This document shows, piece after piece, positions 53,701 through 64,000 of a stretch of 64,000 bases of DNA. Numbering within the stretch: the stretch's first letter is position 1; every line of letters begins with the position of its first letter. The notes beneath the pieces are model-generated. The model saw only the letters and a program-made list of their open reading frames with translations. It ran no database searches and was not told where the DNA came from. A program made the translations under genes and the position numbers. Source of the DNA: Paractinoplanes brasiliensis (GTDB lineage: Bacteria; Actinomycetota; Actinomycetes; Mycobacteriales; Micromonosporaceae); assembly GCF_004362215.1 (NCBI RefSeq), contig NZ_SNWR01000002.1:2514865-2578864 (forward strand). Direction: 5' to 3'.

Positions 53701-56700
53701 GCCGGCCGGTCAGCAGCATGCCGTCGCCGTCGGCCAGCCAGACCGCGGCACCGACCAGGGGATGGTTGGCGGCGTTCTGGCCGAACGCTCCGGCGTCACC
53801 GGCCCAGGCGCCGGTCAGGCGAGGCCAGTACCGCTCGTGCTGGAAGGGGTACGTCGGCAGTTCGGCCGTCGCCGGTTCGGCGCCGAGCAGTGCGGTCCAG
53901 TCCATCGAGCCGCCGTGCGCGTGGATCCCGGCCGCGGCGGCCAGCGCCGTCAGCGGCTCGTCGCGGTCGCGGCGCAGCACCGGAAGCCAGGTCCCGGCAT
54001 CGGCCGCCATCGCCGACAGCGTCGCGTCCGGGCCGATCTCCACAAACAGGTGCCCTTCGAGCTCGGTCACCATGTCGTGGAACGGCACCGCCTCACGAGC
54101 ATGCCGCACCCAGAACTCCGGCCGGTCCACCTCCCCGCCAACCACCGGCAACTCAGGCGCGTGCCAGGTCAACTCGGACAAGACAGCGGCGAAATCAGCG
54201 AGCATCGGCTCCATCAACGGCGAATGGAACGCATGGCTCACCTTCAACCGACGCGACCTGCCCGGCCACCGCGCCGCCAACTCCTCAACCACAGCCTCGT
54301 CACCCGAGATCACCGTGGAGGACGGGCCGTTCACCGCCGCCACACCAACCCGATCGGTGTAACCAGCGATCAACGCCTCCGCCTCGGCCTGGGAGGCGTC
54401 CAGGGCCACCATCGCCCCACCGGTCGGGAGCTGCTGCATCAGACGGCCGCGCGCTTTGACCAACCGGGCCGCATCCGCCAGATCCAGCACCCCGGCCACG
54501 TGGGCCGCCGCGATCAAACCGATCGAGTGACCACCGAGGGCCGCCGGCGTCACACCCCACGACTCGTACAGCCGGAACAAGGCCACCTGCACCGCGAACA
54601 GGGCCGGCTGGGTGAACTCCGTACGGTCCAGTTCCTCGCCGTCGATCACCTCATGCAAGGGCAGGTCCAGCGCGGCTGACACCTCGTCGAACGCCGCCGC
54701 GTACGCGGGAAACGCCTCGTAAAGGCCGAGACCCATCCCCCGGCGCTGACTGCCCTGACCGGAGAACATCAACGCCACCCGCGCGCCCGCACCCGCGACA
54801 CCGGTCACCGCCGCCGGCGAACGGTCCAGATCGGCCAAGCCGTCGAGCAGCGTGTCACGATCGGAGCCCAGCACCACCGCGCGGTGCGGCAACCGGGCCC
54901 GGCCGTTCAGCAGCGCCCGGCCGACCTGCGCAAGGTCCAGACCGGGCCGCTCCTCGACGAATCGCCGCAGCCGCAACGCCTGCTCCCGCAAGGCGCTCTC
55001 GCTGCGGGCGGACACCAGCCACGGCACCACCGGAAGCGCCGGGCCTTCCGAAACGGGCGACGGCTCGGCCTCTTCCAGGATCACGTGCGCGTTGGTGCCA
55101 CTGATCCCGAACGACGACACACCCGCCCGCCGGGGACGTTCGGCCGCCTCCCACGGCCGCGATTGCGAGAGCAGCCGCACGGCACCCGCCGACCAGTCCA
55201 CATGCGACGACGGAGTCTCCGCATGCAACGTCCTCGGCAGCACACCGTTTCGCATCGCCAAGACCATCTTGATGATCCCCGCAACACCCGCAGCCGCCTG
55301 CGTATGACCGATGTTCGACTTGATCGCACCCAACCACAACGGCCGACCCTCAGACCGCCCCTGACCATAGGTCGCCAACAACGCCTGCGCCTCGATCGGA
55401 TCACCCAGCCTCGTGCCCGTACCGTGCGCCTCCACCGCATCGACATCGACCGGGTCCAGACCCGCATTCGCCAGCGCCTGACGAATCACCCGCTGCTGCG
55501 ACGGACCATTCGGAGCCGTCATACCGTTCGAAGCACCGTCCTGATTGACCGCCGTACCCCGAACCACCGCCAACACCCGATGACCCTTCCGGCGGGCATC
55601 GGACAGCCGCTCCAGAACCAGAACACCAACGCCCTCGCCCCAACCAGTACCGTCCGCACCATCACCGAACGCCTTACACCGGCCGTCGGTGGCCAGACCG
55701 TCCTGGCGGGCGAACTCCACAAACGTGCCCGGCGTGGCCATCACCGTCACACCACCAGCAAGAGCCAGCGAACACTCACCGGACCGCAGCGCCTGCCCCG
55801 CCATGTGCAGGGCAACCAGCGACGACGAACAGGCGGTGTCAACCGAGACCGCCGGACCTTCCAACCCCAGCGTGTACGCAAGCCGGCCCGACATCACACT
55901 CGCCGCGTTACCCGTACTGAGGAAACCCTCGCCATCGGAACCGGCCAACCCGAGGAGCACCGGATAGTCCTGACCGTTGGTGCCCACATACACACCGGTG
56001 TCCGAACCCCGCAACCCCACCGGATCCACCCCGGCATCCTCCAGAGCCTGCCACGCCGACTCCAACAGAAGCCGCTGCTGCGGATCCATCGCGAGGGCCT
56101 CACGCGGACTGATCCCGAAGAACGCGGCGTCGAACCCGGCCACGTCGGCCAGGAAGCCGCCCTGGTCGGGGATGCTGAGCCCGTCCGGCAGGAACGACAG
56201 GTCCCAACCCCGATCCGCGGGGAACGCGCCGATCCCGTCACCGCCTGCCGCGAGCAGTTCCCACAGGGCCCGCGGGCCGTCCGCGCCGGGGAATCGGCAG
56301 CTCATGCCCACGATGGCGATCGGTTCGTCGGTCATCCCGACGGTCGCCACGGCCGAGGCCGCCTGGGTCGCCACGCCGGTCAGCTCACCGAGCAGGAACT
56401 CGGCCAGCGCCACCGGCGTCGGGTAGTCGAACACCAGGGTCGCCGGCAGGGTCAGACCGGTCTCGGCAGCCAACCGGTTACGCAGCTCGACCGCGGTCAG
56501 CGAATCGAACCCCATCTCCCGGAACGCCGTACCAGCCTCCACCGCAGCAGCGTCAGCATGCCCAAGAACAGCCGCCGCCTGCCCACGAACCACGGCCAGC
56601 ACCATCGCCGCCCGATCACCGACGGCAGCCTGCCGCACCCGAACCGCCAACCCGGAAAGCTCCCCAACGGGTCCATCGACCACGACAAGGGCGTCCTGCA

Positions 56701-59700
56701 CCTCCGGCAGACCCGACAGCAAAGCACTCGGCCGGGCCACCGTGAACACCGGAGCAAACCGCGCCCAGTCCACGTCGGCGATGCACACCGAACTCACACC
56801 CCGACCCACCGCGTCGGCCAGCGCTTGCAGAGCAAGACGCGAATCCAAAGCCCGTACGCCACGACGACGCAACTCGGACACCGTCTCCGCGTCAGCCATC
56901 CCGTCACCGGCCCACGGACCCCAAGCCACACTGACCGTGTTCGGATGCACAGCGGCATAACCATCCAGATAGGCATTGGCCGCCGCATACACACCCTGAC
57001 CCGCACTACCCCACACCGCCGAGATCGACGAGAACAACACCACCGCATCCAACGGATGCCCGCCCTCGACCAGCACCTCGTGCAGAGCCCGCAAACCCTC
57101 GACCTTGCCGTCCCACACGGCCGAGATCACCTCGGGCGTGGTCTCCGCGATCGACGTGACCTGCGAGACTCCGGCCGCGTGCACGACAGCGTTGATCGGG
57201 CCGAGCGGAGCCAGGGCAGCCTTCAAAGCCTGACGATCGGCGACATCACACGCCAGCACCGTCACCCGCTTGCCCGACTCGGCCAACTCCGCCACCAACG
57301 CGCCGGAAGTCACCCCACGCCGCGACGTCAACACGACATGCTCCGCCGTAACCCAGCGCGCCACATGACCACCCAGACCACCCGTACCACCAGTGATCAA
57401 CACCGTCCCACGCGGCTGCCACACTTGTTGCGACGCGCTCGCCGGGGCGTGCACCAGACGCCGGGCGAACACACCCTCAGGACGTACCGAAACCTGATCC
57501 TCACCACCACCGGCCAGCACCGCCGCCACCGCGCTGCTGAGCGGGCCGTCCGGAACCTCGACCAGACCACCCCACCGCTGCGGATACTCCAAAGCCGCCA
57601 CCCGGCCAAAACCCCACACCGCAGCATCCCGGCTCAACACCCACACCTTGGCCGTACCAGGCTCTTGAAGCAGGGCGATCAGCTCACCGATCGGGTCCTC
57701 ACCGGGCACCACCACCACACCGACCGGGTCGTCACCCTCAACAGAGGCGCCCGCCTCGACCAGCATCCGCCGCACACGACCATCCACGTCCTCACCGCGA
57801 ACCAGCCACGTGCCCTCCAAACGAGCAGCCGGAACAGTGATCGGCGACCACGTGACCTGATAACGCCAGCCGTCCAGGACTTCGCGGTCCTTGCGGCCCT
57901 GCCGCCACCGCGCCAACGCCGGCAGCAAAGCGGTCACGCCCTGCTCATCGACCCCCAAAGTGCCCGCCAGCGCCGCGCCGTCGCCCTGCTGCACCGCCTG
58001 CCAGAACTGGGCGTCGACCGAGTTCACCGCGGGGGTGAACTCCCGGATGCGCGGCCAATACCGTTCGCGCTGGAAGGCGTAGGTCGGGAGGTCCAGCCGT
58101 TGAGCGGGGCCGGTTCCCAGGAGCGCGGTCCAGTCGACCGGGCCGCCGTGTGCCCACACGCCGCCGAGGGCCACCACCGCCGTTTGCGCCTCGTCGCGAT
58201 CCCGGCGCAACGCCGGGAGCCAGACCCCCGCATCGGCCGCCATCGCCGACAGCGTCGCGTCCGGCCCGATCTCGATGAACACGTGGCCTTCGAGTTCCGT
58301 CACCATGTCGTGGAACGGCACCGCCTCACGAGCATGCCGCACCCAGAACTCCGGCCGGTCCACCTCCCCGCCAACCACCGGCAGCTCAGGCGCGTGCCAC
58401 GTCAGCTCCGACAGGACCGCTGCGAAGTCGGCGAGCATCGGCTCCATCAACGGCGAGTGGAACGCGTGGCTGACACTGAGCCGCCGCGAACGACCCGGCC
58501 ACCGCGCGGCCAGCTCCTCCACCAGCACCTCGTCGCCCGAGATGACCGTTGACTTCGGCCCGTTCACCGCCGCCACACCAACCCGATCGGTGTGCCCGGC
58601 AATCAGCGCTTCCGCCTCGGCCTGCGAGGCGTCCAGGGCCACCATCGCCCCACTGGCGGGGAGGTCCTGCATCAACCGGCCGCGGGTCTTGACCAGCCGC
58701 GCCGCGTCGGCCAGGTCCAGCACACCCGCAACGTGGGCCGCCGCGATCAAGCCGATCGAGTGACCGCCGAGTGCCGCCGGCGTCACACCCCACGACTCGT
58801 ACAGCCGATAGAGAGCCACCTGCACCGCGAACAACGCCGGCTGCGTAAACGACGTCTGATCCAGCGAATCGCCGACGATCACCTCACGCAACGGCATATC
58901 CAGTGCCGCACACACCTCGTCGAACGCCGCCGCGTACACCGGGAACGCCTCGTAAAGCCCTTCACCCATCCCCGGGCGCTGACTGCCCTGGCCCGAGAAC
59001 ATCAACGCCACCCGGGAATCGGCACCCGCCACCCCGGTCACCATGTCCGAACCCAGCAGCACCGCGCGATGCGGCAAGTGCGCCCGGCCGAACGCGAGCG
59101 CCCGCGCCACCCGGACCGGATCCAGATCCGGCCGCCCGGCGGCGAACTCCCGCAGCCGGGTCACCTGCTCTTCGAGGGCCCGTTCACTACGCGCCGACAG
59201 CATCCACGGCACCACCGGCGGCCCGACCGGATCCTCGGTCACCGGGGCAGCCGGCGCCTCCTCGAGGATGACGTGGGCGTTGGTACCGCTGATCCCGAAC
59301 GACGACACACCGGCCCGGCGGGGACGCTCGGCCGCCTCCCACGGCCGCGACTCTGCAAGCAGTTGCACGGCACCCGCCGACCAGTCCACGTGCGACGACG
59401 GAGTCTCCGCATGCAACGTCCTGGGCAGCACACCGTTGCGCATCGCGAGCACCATCTTGATGATGCCCGCGACACCGGCCGCCGCCTGCGTGTGACCGAT
59501 GTTCGACTTGATGGCACCCAGCCACAGCGGCCGGTCCTCGGGCCGGCCCTGGCCGTACGTCGCCAGCAACGCCTGCGCCTCGATCGGGTCACCCAGCCTC
59601 GTGCCGGTGCCGTGTGCCTCCACCGCGTCGATGTCAGCGGTGGTCAGCCCGGCGTTGGCGAGGGCTTGGCGGATGACCCGCTGCTGGGACGGGCCGTTGG

Positions 59701-62700
59701 GGGCGGTCATGCCGTTGGAGGCGCCGTCCTGGTTGACCGCCGTGCCCCGGACCACCGCGAGCACCTCGTGACCGTTGCGGCGGGCGTCGGAGAGGCGCTC
59801 GAGAACCAGGATGCCGACACCTTCACTCCAACCGGTGCCGTCCGCGCCGTCACCGAACGCCTTGCACCGGCCGTCAGCAGCCAGGCCGTCCTGGCGGGCG
59901 AACTCCACAAACGTGCCCGGCGTGGCCATCACCGTGACACCACCAGCAAGGGCCAGCGAACACTCACCGGACCGCAATGCCTGCCCGGCCATGTGCAAGG
60001 CGACCAGCGACGACGAACAGGCGGTGTCAACCGAGACCGCCGGACCTTCCAGACCCAGCGTGTACGCGAGCCGGCCGGACATCACACTCGCCGCGTTGCC
60101 CGTACTGAGGAAGCCTTCGCCGTCGGAACCGGCCAGCCCGAGGAGCACCGGGTAGTCCTGGCCGTTGGTGCCCACGTACACGCCGGTGTCCGAACCCCGC
60201 AACCCGACCGGATCCACCCCGGCATCCTCCAGAGCCTGCCACGCGGACTCCAACAGAAGCCGCTGCTGCGGGTCCATGGCGAGGGCCTCACGCGGACTGA
60301 TCCCGAAGAACCCGGCATCAAAACTCACCGCACCAGCCAGGAACCCACCCTGATCCGGCACCCTCAAACCATCCGGCAACACCGACAGATCCCAACCCCG
60401 ATCGGCCGGGAAAGCACCGATCCCATCACCACCGGCCGCCAGGAACTCCCACAACTGCGCAGGCGACGAAACACCACCCGGGAACTGACAACTCATGCCC
60501 ACGATGGCGATCGGTTCGTCGGTCATCCCGACGGTCGCCACGGCCGAGGCCGCCTGGGTCGCCACACCGGTCAGCTCACCGAGCAGGAACTCGGCCAGCG
60601 CCACCGGCGTCGGATAGTCGAACACCAGGGTCGCCGGCAGGGTCAGACCGGTCTCGGCAGCCAACCGGTTACGCAGCTCGACCGCGGTCAGCGAATCGAA
60701 CCCCATCTCCCGGAACGCCGTACCAGCCTCCACCGCAGCAGCGTCAGCATGCCCAAGAACAGCCGCCGCCTGCCCACGAACCACGGCCAGCACCATCGCC
60801 GCCCGATCACCGACGGCAGCCTGCCGCACCCGAACCGCCAACCCGGAAAGCTCCCCAACGGGTCCATCGACCACGACAAGGGCGTCCTGCACCTCCGGCA
60901 GACCCGACAGCAAAGCACTCGGCCGGGCCACCGTGAACACCGGAGCAAACCGCGCCCAGTCCACGTCCGCCACGCACACCGAGCTCACACCCTGGCCCAC
61001 CGCCCCGGCAAGTGCCTCGATCGCGAGGCGCGGGTCCATCGCCCGTACGCCACGCCGACCCAGTTCGGCGATCGTCTCGGCGTCGGCCATCCCGTCGCCG
61101 GCCCACGGGCCCCAGGCCACACTGGTGGTGTTGGGATGAGTGGCGGCATAGCCGTCCAGGTAGGCGTTGGCCGCCGCGTACACGGCCTGACCGCCGCTGC
61201 CCCAGACCGCCGAGATCGACGAGAACAGCACCACCTTGTCCAACGGGTGCCCGCCCTCGACCAGCACCTCGTGCAGAGCCCGCAAACCCTCGACCTTGCC
61301 GTCCCACACGGCCGAGATCACCTCGGGCGTGGTGCCGGCGATCGGGGCAGCCTGTCCGGCACCGGCCGCGTGGACCAGGGCGTCGACCGGGCCGATCGAG
61401 GCCAGGGCCCGCCGATCGGTCACATCACAGGCCAGCACGGACACCCGCGCGCCGGATTCCGCCAGCTCCGCCACCAGCGAACCCGACGTGACGCCCCGCC
61501 GCGACGTCAGAATCACGTGACCGGCACCGTTGGCGGCCACCCACCGCGCCACATGACCACCCAGACCACCCGTACCACCAGTGATCAACACCGCCCCACG
61601 CGGCTGCCAAACCTGAGCCGCGGCCATCGCGGGCACGCGCACCAGACGCCGGGCGAACACACCATCCGGACGTACCGAAACCTGATCCTCACCACCACCA
61701 CCGGCCAGCACCGCCGCCACCGCGCCGCCGAGCGGACCATCCGGAACCTCGACCAGACCACCCCACCGCTGCGGATACTCCAAAGCCGCCACCCGGCCAA
61801 AACCCCACACCGCAGCATCCCGGCTCAACACCCACACCCGGGCCGTACCAGGCTCCTGAAGCAGCGCGATCAGCTCACCGATCGGATCCTCACCCGGCAC
61901 CACCACCACACCGACCGGGTCGTCACCCTCAACCGAGGCGCCCGCCTCCACCAGCATCCGCCGCACACGACCATCCACGTCCTCACCGCGAACCAGCCAC
62001 GTGCCCTCCAAACGAGCAGCCGGAACCGAGATACGAGACCAGACCACCTCATAACGCCAGCCATCCAGCAACGCCCGATCCTTACGGCCCTGCCGCCACC
62101 GCGCCAACGCCGGAAGCAAAGCGGTCACGCCCTGCTCATCGACCCCCAAAGTGCCCGCCAGCGCCGCGCCGTCACCCTGCTGCACCGCCTGCCAGAACTG
62201 GGCGTCGAACCCGTCGTCGCCGCGTACGGCCAGGTTGCGCACCCGGGGCCAGTAACGCTCGCGCTGGAAGGCGTACGTGGGAAGGTCCAGCACCGGCGCC
62301 GGGCCGTCACCCAGCAGCGCGGCCCAGTCCACTGTGCCGCCGTGGGCGTGGATCCCGGACACCGCAGTCAGCACCGCCAGCGACTCGTCCCGGTCCCGGC
62401 GCAGCACCGGAAGCCAGGTCCCGGCGTCAGCCGCCATCGCCGACAACGTCGCGTCCGGGCCGATCTCCACAAACAGGTGACCCTCGAGCTCGGTCACCAT
62501 GTCGTGGAACGGCACCGCCTCACGCGCATGCCGCACCCAGAACTCGGGGTTGTCGACCTCACCGCCGACCACCGGCAACTGCGGGGCGTGCCAGGTCAAC
62601 TCGGACAAGACAGCGGCGAACTCGGCGAGCATCGGCTCCATCAGCGGCGAGTGGAACGCGTGGCTCACCTTCAACCGCCGCGAACGGCCCGGCCACCGAG

Positions 62701-64000
62701 CCGCCAACTGTTCGACAACGGCCTCGTCGCCGGAGATGACGGTGGACTTCGGCCCGTTCACCGCCGCCACACCAACCCGATCGGTGTGCCCGGCGATCAA
62801 CGCCTCTGCTTCGGCTTGGGAGGCGTCCAGGGCCACCATCGCCCCACCGGCCGGGAGTTGCTGCATCAACCGGCCGCGGGTCTTGACCAGCCGCGCCGCG
62901 TCCGCCAGGTCCAGCACACCCGCAACGTGGGCCGCCGCGATCAAGCCGATCGAGTGACCGCCCAACGCCGCCGGAGTGATGCCCCAGGATTCCAGGAGCC
63001 GGTAGACCGCGACCTGCACCGCGAACAACGCCGGCTGCGTATTCGAGGTCTCGTCCAGAGAGTCACCGACGACCACCTCACGCAACGGCATGTCCAGCGC
63101 CGCGCACACCTCGTCGAACGCTGTCGCGTACGCCGGGAAAGCTTCGTAGAGCCCGAGACCCATTCCCGGGCGCTGGCTGCCCTGACCGGAGAACAGGAAC
63201 GCCACCCGGGTGTCGGTACTCGCCACGCCGGTCACGGACTCGGAGCCCAGCAGAACCGTCCGGTGCGGCAGCTGGGCCCGGCCGAACGCCAGCGCCCGGC
63301 CCACCGCCACCGGATCCGCCGCCTCGAACTCCCGCACCCGGGCCACCTGCTCGGCCAGTGCCTGGTCGCTGCGGGCGGACACCAGCCACGGCGTCACCGG
63401 CAGCGGCGGCACGTTGGCGACCACCGGCGCGGTGACCGGCTCGGCCTCTTCCAGGATCACGTGCGCGTTGGTGCCGCTGATGCCGAACGCCGAGACGCCC
63501 GCCCTGCGCGGACGACCGTCCACGTCCCACGGCCGCGACGAGGTCAGCAGCTCGATCGCGCCGGCCGACCAGTCCACGTGCGACGACGGGGTCTCCGCAT
63601 GCAACGTCCTCGGCAGCACACCCCGGCGCATCGCGAGCACCATCTTGATGACCCCGGCGACACCGGCCGCCGCCTGCGTGTGACCGATGTTCGACTTGAT
63701 CGCACCCAACCACAACGGCCGATCCTCAGACGCCCCTGACCGTACGTCGCCAACAACGCCTGCGCCTCAATCGGGTCACCCCAGCCTGGTGCCCGTACCG
63801 TGCGCCTCCACCGCATCGACATCGACCGGGTCCAGACCCGCATTCGCCAGCGCCTGACGAATCACCCGCTGCTGCGACGGACCATTTCGGAGCCGTCATA
63901 TCTCGTTCGAAGCACCGTCCTGATTGACCGCCGTACCCCGAACCACCAACACCCGATGACCCTTCCGGCGGGCATCGGACAGCCGCTCCAGAACCAGAAC
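41486..64000 (-). CDS. Gene A: type I modular polyketide synthase subunit, 5'-partial, five modules in window
   Basis: Cytosolic multienzyme that extends an acyl chain with malonyl or methylmalonyl units on carrier proteins. The frame is open from 63715 to a TGA at 41488-41486 (7,409 residues); the true start lies upstream of the window. Counting residues from 63715: KS C-terminus 1-90, AT 169-472, KR 549-922, ACP serine about 1007; KS 1066-1486, AT 1564-1877, KR 1949-2321, ACP about 2404; KS 2463-2882, AT 2977-3286, DH 3309-3583, ER 3748-4051, KR 4053-4262, ACP about 4357; KS 4417-4833, AT 4926-5252, KR 5324-5779, ACP about 5861; KS 5919-6340, AT 6433-6748, KR 6774-7203, ACP about 7288; docking tail 7336-7409. 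All complete KS domains have the Cys-His-His set (DTACSSS, EAHGTGT, KSNIGHT). There is no thioesterase, so the chain is passed on, evidently to gene B. Above 63715 the frame is broken by indels that look like sequence error. Domain edges are approximate; the family call is certain. Confidence 0.97.
41711..45961 (-). other. Module A5: KS-AT(malonyl)-KR(A-type)-ACP, last module of gene A
   Basis: KS about 45961-44698 begins DEPVAIVGLSCRLPG and has the complete catalytic set. AT about 44420-43475 has GHSVG (Val where the other malonyl ATs have Ile) and HAFH, so malonyl is predicted. KR about 43395-42110 lacks LDD and has AVWGSGMQGVY: Trp present, Gln at the His position, so A-type without the epimerising mark. 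The ACP (GFDSLTAVEF) has its serine at 41854-41852. The module ends at the docking tail, so its product is handed to gene B. Confidence 0.92.
45962..50467 (-). other. Module A4: KS-AT(methylmalonyl)-KR(A2-type)-ACP
   Basis: KS about 50467-49217 carries DTACSSS, EAHGTGT and KSNIGHT. AT about 48940-47960 has GHSQG and YASH, the methylmalonyl-CoA signature. KR about 47745-46380 lacks LDD and has both Trp and His in AGLWGSGLHGAY. By the published KR fingerprint this is A2-type, predicting an epimerised (2S) methyl next to a 3S hydroxyl. The ACP reads GFDSITAVEL. The KS is close to that of module B2, which has the same architecture. The AT contains a divergent internal patch at about 48300-48540, where it reads VDYASHSAEVEPVR instead of the VDYASHTAGMEPLR shared by the other methylmalonyl ATs. 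Confidence 0.93.
49217..50710 (-). repeat. Duplicated ACP(A3)-KS(A4) block
   Basis: Highly similar to 34240-35725 (ACP of B1 and KS of B2). 49857-50050 is identical to 34881-35074 as far as I can see, and 50553-50710 is close to identical to the corresponding B1 ACP. Scattered differences occur elsewhere. Confidence 0.85.
50468..56329 (-). other. Module A3: KS-AT(malonyl)-DH-ER-KR(B-type)-ACP, fully reducing
   Basis: KS about 56329-55070 is intact. AT about 54785-53860 has GHSIG and HAFH (malonyl). DH about 53790-52970 starts HPLVGAAV, has the full HxxxGxxxxP motif (HVVLGSVLLPG) and the second catalytic Asp in HPALLDAATH. ER about 52475-51565 has the nucleotide-binding loop HAGAGGVGMAAIQLA. 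KR about 51560-50930 has LDD (AGVLDDATVES), B-type, feeding the DH. ACP serine is near 50645. Predicted output: acetate unit reduced to a methylene. Its C-terminal region and ACP are nearly the same as those of B1. Confidence 0.94.
56303..56776 (-). repeat. Near-identical ACP/KS-entry tract, copy in A2-A3
   Basis: Partner of 60494-60967, offset 4,191 bp, which is exactly one module length here. This is consistent with module A1/A2 duplication. Confidence 0.9.
56330..60520 (-). other. Module A2: KS-AT(malonyl)-KR(A-type)-ACP
   Basis: KS about 60520-59260 begins DEPIAIVGMSCQFPG and carries DTACSSS, EAHGTGT and KSNIGHT. AT about 59025-58085 has GHSIG and HAFH, so malonyl is predicted. KR about 57870-56755 has GTGGLGGH, no LDD, and Trp in SAVWGSAGQGVY, an A-type non-epimerising fingerprint. 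The ACP serine is near 56505. Predicted output: acetate unit with a secondary hydroxyl. The KR-C-terminus/ACP/KS-entry DNA is almost identical to that of module A1, suggesting recent duplication or conversion. The stretch at about 60340-60480 uses noticeably more A/T at wobble positions than its flanks. Confidence 0.93.
59002..59246 (-). repeat. Identical KS-AT linker/AT-start tract, gene A copy
   Basis: About 245 bp in module A2 matching 4741-4985 in module B8 with no difference seen by eye, although the copies are 54 kb apart in two different genes. Confidence 0.88.
60494..60967 (-). repeat. Near-identical ACP/KS-entry tract, copy in A1-A2
   Basis: This 474-bp segment covers the end of the KR, the ACP and the first residues of the next KS. 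It matches 56303-56776 with only two mismatches that I can see by eye, and both flanks diverge sharply. It indicates recent gene conversion or unequal crossing-over between adjacent modules. Confidence 0.9.
60521..64000 (-). other. Module A1: KS(partial)-AT(malonyl)-KR(A-type)-ACP
   Basis: The KS reaches about 63445; its EAHGTGT histidine is at 63800-63802 and KSNIGH follows at about 63690. AT about 63210-62300 has GHSIG at the nucleophile and HAFH, the malonyl-CoA signature. The region from about 62070 to 60950 is a ketoreductase with NADPH motif GTGGLGGH. It has no LDD, and Trp eight residues before the catalytic Tyr (AVWGSGGQAVY), which predicts an A-type (3S) hydroxyl without the His that marks epimerising A2 enzymes. 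The ACP (GFDSLTAVEL) serine is near 60695. Net chemistry: one acetate unit reduced to a secondary alcohol. The KS upstream of 63715 is damaged by indels (see separate entry). Confidence 0.9.
63720..63960 (-). other. Frame-breaking indel cluster in the KS of module A1, probable contig-end sequence error
   Basis: Compared with the nearly identical KS segment at 55342-55600 (module A3), this stretch lacks one C near 63735, gains one C near 63780, gains one T near 63886, gains two bases near 63901 and lacks three near 63947. In the gene's frame this creates TGA at 63898-63896 and at 63778-63776. The net change is zero, so the frame matches again on both sides. Several changes are in homopolymer runs (ccc to cccc, tt to ttt). 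Error at the end of a contig is the simplest reading; a real lesion cannot be excluded. Confidence 0.8.

Noticed and set aside
63544..64000. Calling gene A a pseudogene because of the stops above 63715
   Set aside because: The indels are compensating, confined to the window edge and partly in homopolymers, while 7,409 codons downstream are intact with all catalytic residues.

Overview
The whole 64 kb window is one stretch of a giant type I modular polyketide synthase (PKS) locus, read entirely from the minus strand. It holds parts of two enormous genes, 45 bp apart, and no other gene, RNA gene, mobile element or CRISPR array that I can support. The visibly very G+C-rich DNA with G/C-ending codons, a GTG start and canonical actinobacterial PKS domains point to an actinomycete. 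The style (alternating 'GHSIGLIAAAHVAGVLDL' and 'VIGHSQGEIAAAVV' acyltransferases) would suit a Micromonosporaceae- or Streptomyces-like host, but I cannot fix the genus.

Layout, in coding order from high to low coordinates. Gene A (64000 to 41486) enters from beyond the window and carries five modules: A1 (KS cut and frame-damaged at the window edge)-AT(malonyl)-KR-ACP; A2 KS-AT(mal)-KR-ACP; A3 KS-AT(mal)-DH-ER-KR-ACP; A4 KS-AT(methylmalonyl)-KR-ACP; A5 KS-AT(mal)-KR-ACP, followed by a C-terminal docking tail. Gene B (41440 to beyond position 1) begins with GTG after an AGGGGA ribosome-binding site and an N-terminal docking helix. It stays open in one frame for at least 13,813 codons. It has eight complete modules: B1 mal DH-ER-KR; B2 mmal KR; B3 mmal KR; B4 mal KR; B5 mmal DH-ER-KR; B6 mmal DH-ER-KR; B7 mmal KR; B8 mal DH-ER-KR. 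The start of a ninth KS lies at 400 to 1.

If the line is colinear (A to B, supported by the docking elements), the window encodes 13 consecutive extensions: 26 backbone carbons, six methyl branches, eight carbinols and five fully reduced positions. Every DH comes with an ER, so no C=C is predicted in this part of the chain. The product segment is therefore a saturated, methyl-branched polyol, as in very large polyol macrolides rather than polyenes. No loading module, thioesterase, tailoring, regulatory or resistance gene is in the window, so the product cannot be named.

Two themes deserve attention. One is the size of gene B: a single polypeptide with at least nine ketosynthases. The other is strong internal mosaicism: near-identical DNA tracts shared between modules and between the two genes, an apparent A3-A4/B1-B2 two-module duplication, and patches with different codon habits. 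The last ~280 bp of the window contains clustered indels that break the reading frame and look like contig-end sequence error in a repeat.
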